Shown here: in pieces, positions 1-5,241 of the stretch | Layout of the letters: each line of letters starts with the position of its first letter | How positions within the stretch are numbered: the stretch's first letter is position 1 | Assembly: GCA_902782815.1 (NCBI GenBank) | Contig: CACZOS010000142.1 | Span: forward strand, 1-5,241 | Direction of reading: 5' to 3' | DNA: 5,241 nucleotides | From: an uncultured Lachnospiraceae bacterium | GTDB taxonomy: Bacteria > Bacillota > Clostridia > Lachnospirales > Lachnospiraceae | Made by a program: the position numbers and the translations under genes | Notes under the pieces: model-generated | What the model was told of the DNA's origin: nothing | The model's database searches: none | Seen by the model: only the letters and a program-made list of their open reading frames with translations

Positions 1-2
1 AG

Positions 3-470
3 AGTCTGCCAGCTGTGTTGATCGCTGTGTCTTCGGCATCATCAACGGCGGCATTTGCCCCTTCTCAGCAAATCTGCCGGAAAGAGTACGGAATCGCCCA
101 GGCGGTGACCGGGTTCGGCCTTCCCCTGAGTATGGTGATGCTGAGACCGGCTCTGTCCCTGTATTACCTTCTTATGAGTTTCTTCATGGCGGGCTTTTAC
201 CGTATTGAGTGTTCACCGGGCTGGGTGGTTACTGCAGTACTGGTCTGTACCATAGTAGGGATTGCCAGTCCCCCTGTTCCGGGTGGAGCTGCTGCCGCCG
301 CGTCCATGATCTTCATCCAGCTTAATATCCCCATGGAGGCTATGGCCATTGCTCTGACCATCAATATCCTGATTGATTTTGCCGTAACGGCCATAGATAC
401 CCTGGGACGACATATGACCCTGTTCAATCTTGCCTCAGATCTTAACATGTTGGATATAGATATAGGCTGA
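3..470 (+). CDS. SDF/DAACS-family symporter, divergent, C-terminal part (5' end outside window)
   Basis: This is the C-terminal ~155 residues of an integral membrane transporter of the sodium:dicarboxylate/amino acid symporter (SDF, GltPh-like) superfamily. The frame is open from position 3. The GTG at 15 is probably an internal Val, because the preceding codons (SLPA) continue the family pattern before a serine-rich HP1-like loop (SSASST, from position 30). Further on are a TM7-like segment (GFGLPL then SFFMAGF), an HP2-like motif SPPVPGG (267-287) and a TM8-like helix (about 339-410). Family membership rests on the HP1, HP2 and TM8 order and spacing. Several canonical residues are replaced: the TM7 NMDGT motif reads LRPAL (141-155), and in TM8 the GltPh Arg397 position is Val and the Asp405 position is Arg, while the Asp394 and Thr398 equivalents remain. 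Substrate and coupling ion are therefore not predictable; acidic amino acids are unlikely. It is convergent with the amidohydrolase. Confidence 0.8.
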   Translation, partial: SLPAVLIAVSSASSTAAFAPSQQICRKEYGIAQAVTGFGLPLSMVMLRPALSLYYLLMSFFMAGFYRIECSPGWVVTAVLVCTIVGIASPPVPGGAAAAASMIFIQLNIPMEAMAIALTINILIDFAVTAIDTLGRHMTLFNLASDLNMLDIDIG

Positions 471-508
471 ACCGGTCACTGAATCATAAATGAAATATTC
501 TCTTTTTT
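471..508. other. Short convergent intergenic gap without a clear terminator
   Basis: These 38 bases separate the stop codons of two converging genes (TGA at 468-470 on plus, TAG at 511-509 on minus). A T-run (503-508) lies on the plus strand, but the only stem before it is GAAT/ATTC (481-484 with 497-500) around a 12-base loop, which is too weak to call an intrinsic terminator. No convincing hairpin followed by a T-run is seen for the minus-strand gene. Transcription from either side may read into the opposite gene. Confidence 0.5.
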
Positions 509-1657
509 CTAAGCATTTTTAACCAGGATCTTACCGTCCACGATAACATATCTGACGGTGGTATCACTGACCAGAGGGTCACCGTCCGTCAGGACGATGT
601 CTGCGTCCTTACCTTCTTCCAGGCTGCCTACACGGTCTTCAATACCGATGTGGCGTGCCGGATTGATGGTGATGGCCTGCAGGGCCAGGAAAGGGTCCAT
701 GCCGGCTTTTACCGCCTGGCCGGCACACAGGGTAAGATATTCCTGAGGTGTTGCCGGTGAATCGGTGATGATGGATACCCGGATACCTGCATCTGCCAGG
801 ATCCCGGGAGTAGTCCAGGATTTATTGATCAGCTCCGGCTTGGATGCCATCAGAAGTGTCGGACCGACTGCTACCGGAACATCTGCTTTTTTTAATTCAT
901 CCACGATCAGGTGGCCTTCCGTACAGTGCTCCAGGGTGATTTTCAGGTCAAATTCCCCGGCTATCCGAAGGGCTGTCATGATATCATCGCTGCGGTGGGC
1001 GTGGGCTTTCAGGGGGATCTCTTTCTTAAGGACAGGGATCAGCGCCTCCATCTTCATATCGAATTTAGGCTGTTTTGCGATGTCATCTCCGGCAGCCTCT
1101 TTACGCAGCATATAGTCCCGCGCCTCGAAAAGGGTCTGTCTGAGTATGGCCGCCGTGGTCATCCGGGCAGAGTCTTTTTTGTCTTTGTAGCATCTCTTGG
1201 GATTTTCCCCAAAAGCACATTTCATGGCAACCTCAGGCCGGATCATGGCCTGATCCACGGAATTGCCATACAGTTTGACCGCCACAAAAGTACCGCCAAG
1301 CACATTGGCAGATCCCGGTCCGGTACAAACCGTGGTGACACCGCCTTTCAAAGCCATGGGAATCGCCGCGTCCATAGCATAATAACTGTCCAGACCCCGA
1401 AGCTGGGGACAGCAGATGTCATTCATCTCATTAAAATCATAGGTATTGCCTGTAGGTCCGCCGTATCCGTCAAGACCGATATGGCTGTGGGCATCCACAA
1501 ATCCCGGGTAGGCATGCAGACCTGTCCCGTCCAGGATGTCATCCTCTGTGTCTACCTTTCCTCCCACCGAGATCATCTTTCCATCCCTGATCAGGATATC
1601 TCCGGAACGGCTTTCTTTATGAATCGCATCATGGATAAATACATTTCTGATGATCAT
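509..1657 (-). CDS. Metal-dependent amidohydrolase (COG1228-like: imidazolonepropionase/prolidase-like)
   Basis: This is a complete 382-residue cytoplasmic hydrolase of the amidohydrolase superfamily, with no signal peptide or membrane segment. An N-terminal small beta domain (residues 1-50, and the C-terminal strand IVLTDGDP to the end) brackets a TIM-barrel. Visible metal-site candidates are H57 and H59 in the DAHSH motif after strand 1, H219/H221 in KAHAHR, H244 in LEHC, and D299 in ITDSP. GENPK (150-154) and GGTFVAVK (121-128) are also typical of this subgroup; K128 or K154 might be a carboxylated bridging lysine, but that is uncertain. The region NPARHIGIEDRVGSLEEGKDADIV is the usual C-terminal signature. 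The family cleaves C-N bonds in cyclic amides, N-acyl amino acids or dipeptides; the substrate here is unknown. The start is supported by AGGAGG at 1673-1668 on the minus strand, 10 bases upstream of ATG. It is transcribed divergently from the NRPS-like gene. Confidence 0.88.
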   Translation of the reverse strand: MIIRNVFIHDAIHKESRSGDILIRDGKMISVGGKVDTEDDILDGTGLHAYPGFVDAHSHIGLDGYGGPTGNTYDFNEMNDICCPQLRGLDSYYAMDAAIPMALKGGVTTVCTGPGSANVLGGTFVAVKLYGNSVDQAMIRPEVAMKCAFGENPKRCYKDKKDSARMTTAAILRQTLFEARDYMLRKEAAGDDIAKQPKFDMKMEALIPVLKKEIPLKAHAHRSDDIMTALRIAGEFDLKITLEHCTEGHLIVDELKKADVPVAVGPTLLMASKPELINKSWTTPGILADAGIRVSIITDSPATPQEYLTLCAGQAVKAGMDPFLALQAITINPARHIGIEDRVGSLEEGKDADIVLTDGDPLVSDTTVRYVIVDGKILVKNA

Positions 1658-1689
1658 TTTTCTTCTTCCTCCTCTATGTTGTTTTTTGC

Positions 1690-1718
1690 ATTATACTACA
1701 TAATTCCAATCCTTCCAA
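1690..1718 (-). promoter_or_regulatory. Predicted sigma-A promoter of the amidohydrolase gene
   Basis: On the minus strand, TTGGAA (1718-1713, four of six matches to TTGACA) is followed after exactly 17 bases by a perfect TATAAT (1695-1690). A start of transcription near 1683 would give a leader of about 26 bases that contains the AGGAGG ribosome binding site. Position and spacing fit the gene start at 1657. It is predicted from consensus only. Confidence 0.65.
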
Positions 1719-1735
1719 ATAATATCGGAATAATG
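1699..1735. repeat. Imperfect inverted repeat over the amidohydrolase -35 region
   Basis: The arms CATAATTCC (1699-1707) and GGAATAATG (1727-1735) are complementary at 8 of 9 positions, with a 19-base spacer. They flank the predicted -35 hexamer of the minus-strand promoter, which would suit a dimeric repressor or activator. The region is AT-rich, so chance is a serious alternative. Confidence 0.25.
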
Positions 1736-1766
1736 AGGTTTTAAGCCATCATGGGGCCGCTTCATC

Positions 1767-1795
1767 TTGACCCTTTTTTGCTTAGGCATTATAAT
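1767..1795 (+). promoter_or_regulatory. Predicted strong sigma-A promoter of the NRPS-MATE unit
   Basis: TTGACC (1767-1772, five of six consensus matches) and a perfect TATAAT (1790-1795) are separated by the optimal 17 bases, in an AT-rich setting. Transcription should start at about 1802, giving a leader of about 68 bases before the NRPS-like start codon. No second promoter is seen before the MATE gene, so both genes are probably driven from here. Confidence 0.75.
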
Positions 1796-1818
1796 ATATA
1801 CTGTTCTATAACATTTGT

Positions 1819-1850
1819 GATGTATTGCGGATGATATTCATCCGGATGTA
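1819..1850 (+). repeat. Perfect inverted repeat in the NRPS leader, flanked by a GATGTA direct repeat
   Basis: CGGATGA (1828-1834) and TCATCCG (1838-1844) are exact reverse complements around a 3-base TAT loop. GATGTA occurs on each side, at 1819-1824 and 1845-1850. The element lies about 26 bases after the predicted transcription start and ends 15 bases before the Shine-Dalgarno-like AGGGG (1859-1863). It could form a small RNA hairpin affecting translation, or be an operator for a dimeric regulator. There is no T-run after it, so it is not an intrinsic terminator. It does not match any riboswitch that I recognise. Confidence 0.5.
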
Positions 1851-1869
1851 GAACGGAAAGGGGAAACTG

Positions 1870-4869
1870 ATGGTAGAGACAACTCTGTTGGAGAGACTGG
1901 AAGAATATACGATGCGGGATCCGCATGCGGCAATTTTGTTTGATGAGGTACATACTAAAGGAATCAGCTATTCCCAGCTGGATGATATGTCAGGACGGGT
2001 TTATGCATGGCTGAAGAAAGAAGGGATAGGACGGGAAGACTTTGTGCTGATCAATCTTCCCAGGGGAGTCCTTCCGGTGATCGCCATGATCGGTGTCTGG
2101 AAAGCAGGGGCTGCCTGGGCTTTGGTGGAGGATACCTATGCCCCGGAACGGATTAATTTTATCCGCAGGGACTGCGGATGTAAGAAAGAACTGAATGCTG
2201 AGGACTGGGATCAGGTGATTCGGACAGAACCCCTGTCCGGACATGAAAAGACAGATCCTCATGACGCGGCATATGCTATCTATACTTCCGGCACCACGGG
2301 GAATCCCAAAGGTGTTCTTCATGAGTTCGGCAACCTGGACCGGGCAATCCGGTCCATCAGTCTGGACGGTAAGATTCCCTTTAATGAGAAGGACCGGCTG
2401 GCGACCCTGGCACCCATGAACTTTGTGGCTACGGTTATTGTTATCCTTGCGGGGCTCAATGTATTCAGGGGAAAGAACTACATCGTTTCCTATTCCACCA
2501 TAAAGAATACTTCCGCCCTGGCAAGATTCTTCCTGGCTAAGAGGATCACCATCACTTTCCTTACCCCATCCTATGTAAAGATGCTGGGCAATAAGACAGG
2601 ACCTTTCCTCCGTATGCTTTTTGTGGGAAGTGAGCCGGCCAACAATCTTTATAATAAAAACCTTGATCTGATCAATATTTACGCCTGCAGTGAGAGTGGG
2701 TTTGCCGTGGGTGTATTTCCCATCGATAAGGCATATGATACCTGCCCCATCGGAAGGCCTCAGGTGGATACCAGAATCCTCCTTCTGACCGAGGACGGAA
2801 GAGAGGCGGAAAATGGGGAGATCGGAGAATTATGCTTTGAAAATCCCTATGTACGTGGATATATCAATCTTCCGGAGGAGACAGAGAAGGCGTTTACTGA
2901 CGGACTTTACCATTCCGGAGATCTGGCGGTCATCAATGAGAACGGGGATTACCTCCTCCTGGGCCGCAGCGGTGATATGATCAAGATCAACGGCAACCGT
3001 ATAGAACCGGCAGAAATCGAGGCAGCGGTTAAGGAAGCTCTGGGCATTGACTGGGTCGCCGCCAGGGGATTTGATGATAATGGAAGAAGTTTCCTTTGTG
3101 CCTACTATACAGCGGATATTACCGTGGATGAGGATGAACTGCGCCGGAACATGATGCAGCGTCTTCCTCACTATATGATCCCCGCATATTATATGAAAAT
3201 CGATCAGGTGCCACTGAAACCCAACGGCAAGCTGGACAGGAACGCCCTGCCCAAACCGGATATTTCCGATTATAAAAGTGACTATGCCGAGCCCGAGACA
3301 GAGGTGCAGAAACAGCTGTGCCGTGCCTTTGAAAAGGTGCTGGGACTGGAACAGGTGGGGATCCATGATGATTTCTATGAAATGGGAGGGGATTCTTTAG
3401 GCTCCATCGAGTTGATTATGGAAGCAGATCTGCCAGGGCTCAATTCCACCCAGATCTTTCGTGGAAGAACGCCGGAGAAGATTGAGGAAATCTATGAGAA
3501 AGCCCGGAAAGAGAAAGGCTCTGAGGAGAATCCCGATGAAAAGAATCAGCTGGCTCTCCGGGAGGCACATTCTCTGACTGCGGAACAGCTCTATATGGTG
3601 GATTATCAGCTTTATACTCCTAACTCCACCATGTATAACCTCTTTTCCATGATGAAACTGGATAAAGAAATCTTTGATATGGACCGCATGGCCGGAGTGA
3701 TGAAGGAATGTATCGCCCATTATCCCGCCCTTCTTACCACCTATTTCTGGAATGAAGAGGGGGAATTGATGCAGAAGTATACCCCGGAGATCCTGGAGGA
3801 CATCCATGTGGAGCATCTCAGTGAATTTGAGTTCCGCTATGTTAAGGATGTACTGGTTTACCCCTACAAGATCGTGGGCGGCCGCCTTTACCGGTGCCGG
3901 GTTTTTGAGACCGAGAAGGCAGGATATGTCTTTTTCGATGTACATCACTCCCTGTTTGACGGGACCTCTCTGAAGGTATTCATGTCCAGTGTGGGAAAAG
4001 CCTATATGGGCATTCCCCTGGACCCGGATTATTACTATCTGATGCTGAAGAACCGGCAGGAAATGATCAATAATCCTTTCTATCAGGAAAGCAAAGAATA
4101 CTTTGAGAAACGTTATGACGGGATCAGATGGTCGGGATATCCGAAAACAGATCACATGTCAAGAAATAACGAGCTGGGTGAGCTGATCGTGGAACTGGGT
4201 ATAGAACAGCCTCAGCTCAGGGCGATGGAAAAGGCCTACCGGATCAGCCGCAATGAGTTTTTCATTACAGTGGCTGCTCTTGCCATTGCCATTTTTAACG
4301 GTGAAAATGATGTCAAACTCTCCTGGAACTATAACGGAAGGGACGATGTGCAGCTGATGAGTTCCGTAGGTCTTCTGTTCCGTGAACTGCCGGTTGGAAT
4401 CCGCTTCCGGGATGAGAGAACCATAAGAGATATATTCGCTGATGTGCATGATCAGGTGCAGAAGGATATCGAGCACAGCTGTTATCCTTATGTTGACCGG
4501 CACAGCCAGGTGGCTGAGGAGGAGTCCGCTTACCTGCTGTACCAGCAGGATATCCGGGATATGGGAAGCATGGACGGATTTGATATCGAGATGATTGACA
4601 TACGGCAGAATCAGGCAGCTTCACAGACTATCCTCGATATGGAGATTCTGGATGGTGAGGAAGGACTGCAGCTTATGATTGATTTCGCGGCCAGCTGGTA
4701 TGATGAGGGTACTATCGAGAGATTCAAGGATATCTATATCAGACTGGCTCAGGGACTGGTTACTCATCATTCCCAGAAAGATATTACCGTCAGGGAAATC
4801 CGTGACAAGATCCTGGATAAAAAGAATTTCTTCCAGACATTTGTCGGTATTTTCAGTAAGAAGAGGTAG
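1870..4869 (+). CDS. NRPS-like synthase with A-PCP-C architecture
   Basis: This is a 999-residue single-module nonribosomal peptide synthetase-like protein. The adenylation domain (about 8-463) has A3 YTSGTTGNPKG (138-148), A5 reading NIYACSE (269-275) instead of NxYGPTE, A7 YHSGDL (347-352), A8 GRSGD to NRIEP (365-380), and A10 PNGKLDR with catalytic K454. The carrier domain (about 476-545) has GGDSL with S509 as the phosphopantetheine site, so a trans-acting phosphopantetheinyl transferase is needed. A charged linker (543-565) leads to a full condensation domain (about 565-975): LTAEQ near the start, HHSLFDG (692-698) with catalytic H693, and GRDD to SVGLLF (823-837). No thioesterase, reductase or second A domain follows. 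By eye, the A4 position normally Asp (GrsA D235) is V186, so a standard alpha-amino acid substrate is doubtful. The A2-A3 stretch is about 20 residues shorter than in GrsA. The start is supported by AGGGG (1859-1863) six bases before ATG. The gene is followed two bases later by a MATE exporter. Confidence 0.93.
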   Translation: MVETTLLERLEEYTMRDPHAAILFDEVHTKGISYSQLDDMSGRVYAWLKKEGIGREDFVLINLPRGVLPVIAMIGVWKAGAAWALVEDTYAPERINFIRRDCGCKKELNAEDWDQVIRTEPLSGHEKTDPHDAAYAIYTSGTTGNPKGVLHEFGNLDRAIRSISLDGKIPFNEKDRLATLAPMNFVATVIVILAGLNVFRGKNYIVSYSTIKNTSALARFFLAKRITITFLTPSYVKMLGNKTGPFLRMLFVGSEPANNLYNKNLDLINIYACSESGFAVGVFPIDKAYDTCPIGRPQVDTRILLLTEDGREAENGEIGELCFENPYVRGYINLPEETEKAFTDGLYHSGDLAVINENGDYLLLGRSGDMIKINGNRIEPAEIEAAVKEALGIDWVAARGFDDNGRSFLCAYYTADITVDEDELRRNMMQRLPHYMIPAYYMKIDQVPLKPNGKLDRNALPKPDISDYKSDYAEPETEVQKQLCRAFEKVLGLEQVGIHDDFYEMGGDSLGSIELIMEADLPGLNSTQIFRGRTPEKIEEIYEKARKEKGSEENPDEKNQLALREAHSLTAEQLYMVDYQLYTPNSTMYNLFSMMKLDKEIFDMDRMAGVMKECIAHYPALLTTYFWNEEGELMQKYTPEILEDIHVEHLSEFEFRYVKDVLVYPYKIVGGRLYRCRVFETEKAGYVFFDVHHSLFDGTSLKVFMSSVGKAYMGIPLDPDYYYLMLKNRQEMINNPFYQESKEYFEKRYDGIRWSGYPKTDHMSRNNELGELIVELGIEQPQLRAMEKAYRISRNEFFITVAALAIAIFNGENDVKLSWNYNGRDDVQLMSSVGLLFRELPVGIRFRDERTIRDIFADVHDQVQKDIEHSCYPYVDRHSQVAEEESAYLLYQQDIRDMGSMDGFDIEMIDIRQNQAASQTILDMEILDGEEGLQLMIDFAASWYDEGTIERFKDIYIRLAQGLVTHHSQKDITVREIRDKILDKKNFFQTFVGIFSKKR
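4862..4866 (+). promoter_or_regulatory. Ribosome binding site of the MATE gene, inside the NRPS 3' end
   Basis: AGAGG (4862-4866) forms the last sense codons of the NRPS-like gene and sits 5 bases before the ATG at 4872; the NRPS stop codon TAG (4867-4869) lies between. This arrangement fixes the MATE start and points to translational coupling of the two proteins. Confidence 0.7.
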
Positions 4870-4871
4870 AG

Positions 4872-5241
4872 ATGGATCAGAACACAGAACAGAAAGATCT
4901 CAAAGATATGAGCAGACCGGACGGGATAACGGAACAGGATCTCGAATTATCCCAGGACTTTACCTTCTGGTCTCTGTTTAAATACGTTTTTCCCAGTATT
5001 TTCACCTTTGTCTTTATTGCCGTATACCAGATGGTGGACGGGGTCTTTATCGAAAGGTTTGTGGGTGATCTGGCGATCAGTGCCATCAATCTTTACTATC
5101 CCATCATCACCCTTTATATCGCAGTAGGTATCATGATCGGCACCGGCGGAAATGCGGTGATCGTAAAGAAAGTGGGAGAGGGAAAACGGAAGGAAGCCGG
5201 AGAGACCTTTTCAAGGGTGATGACATTCACCGTCCTTTGTG
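4872..5241 (+). CDS. MATE-family exporter, N-terminal part (3' end outside window)
   Basis: This gives the first 123 residues of a multidrug and toxic compound extrusion (MATE) transporter, an inner-membrane antiporter that exports organic solutes using a Na+ or H+ gradient. After a hydrophilic, acidic leader of about 30 residues comes TM1 (about 33-55), then the family hallmark VDGVFIERFVG (55-65), the AISAINLYYPI segment starting TM2 (68-78), and GIMIGTGGNAVIVKKVGEGKRKEA (86-109), which matches the loop after TM2 in this family. A full protein would be about 450 residues. It begins two bases after the NRPS-like stop codon with its ribosome binding site inside that gene, so co-expression is very likely, and export of the synthase product is the natural inference. 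A second in-frame ATG lies at residue 13, but has no better ribosome binding site. Which substrate it exports cannot be told from this part. Confidence 0.9.
   Translation, partial: MDQNTEQKDLKDMSRPDGITEQDLELSQDFTFWSLFKYVFPSIFTFVFIAVYQMVDGVFIERFVGDLAISAINLYYPIITLYIAVGIMIGTGGNAVIVKKVGEGKRKEAGETFSRVMTFTVLC

Noticed and set aside
481..508. Possible intrinsic terminator after the symporter gene
   Set aside because: There is a T-run, but the only stem is four weak base pairs around a 12-base loop, below what supports a terminator.
911..1744. Long plus-strand open frame (277 codons) opposite the amidohydrolase gene
   Set aside because: It is fully antisense to a well-supported enzyme, its translation shows no domain or motif, it has no good ribosome binding site, and its end overlaps the minus-strand promoter. 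It is a shadow of the real gene.
1802..1869. Riboswitch or T-box in the synthase leader
   Set aside because: The leader is only about 68 bases, with one short hairpin, no T-box sequence, no terminator/antiterminator pair and no riboswitch core that I recognise.
3397..4155. Minus-strand open frame (252 codons) opposite the condensation domain
   Set aside because: It lies inside the NRPS-like gene on the other strand, has no recognisable family features, and the sense frame carries canonical catalytic motifs throughout.
4679..4981. Plus-strand 100-codon frame spanning the NRPS-MATE junction
   Set aside because: It is out of frame with both well-supported genes, and its arginine/serine-rich translation shows no family signal. 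The MATE start with its ribosome binding site explains the junction.
1..5241. CRISPR array, tRNA or rRNA genes, insertion sequences or attachment sites
   Set aside because: Apart from the small repeats listed, I saw no regularly spaced repeats, cloverleaf-like RNA genes, transposase fragments or paired terminal repeats.

Overview
The window looks like chromosomal DNA of a low-to-mid GC Clostridia (Firmicutes), most likely a gut Lachnospiraceae-type organism. The grounds are purine-rich AGGAGG-like ribosome binding sites, near-consensus sigma-A promoters, and the mix of families (a divergent SDF-type symporter, a COG1228-like amidohydrolase, a compact NRPS-like protein and a MATE exporter). 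The assignment rests on general resemblance only; no taxonomic marker is present.

Layout: (1) Positions 3-470, plus strand, are the 3' end of a sodium:dicarboxylate symporter-type (SDF/DAACS) membrane protein that has lost several canonical cation- and substrate-binding residues. (2) After a 38-bp convergent gap, a complete metal-dependent amidohydrolase runs on the minus strand (1657 to 509). (3) A 212-bp divergent intergenic region (1658-1869) holds one good promoter for each flanking gene and a perfect 7-bp inverted repeat in the leader of the plus-strand unit. (4) Positions 1870-4869 encode a single 999-residue NRPS-like protein with the order adenylation - peptidyl carrier - condensation (A-PCP-C). 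(5) Two bases later a MATE-family exporter begins and runs off the window end.

The most interesting part is the NRPS-MATE unit. The carrier serine, the condensation HHxxxDG motif and the ATP-binding and catalytic motifs of the A domain are all present. By eye alignment, however, the A-domain position that normally holds the Asp clamping the substrate alpha-amino group is Val, and the rest of the predicted pocket is hydrophobic. The condensation domain sits at the C terminus and no thioesterase or reductase is visible. The simplest reading is that an acid, perhaps lacking a free alpha-amine, is adenylated and loaded on the carrier. The terminal condensation domain would then transfer it to a diffusible amine or alcohol, or to a carrier encoded elsewhere, and the product would be exported by the tightly coupled MATE protein. 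The substrate, the acceptor and the product cannot be read from the sequence. The amidohydrolase and symporter may be unrelated housekeeping or catabolic neighbours; the shared divergent control region is the only link to the NRPS.
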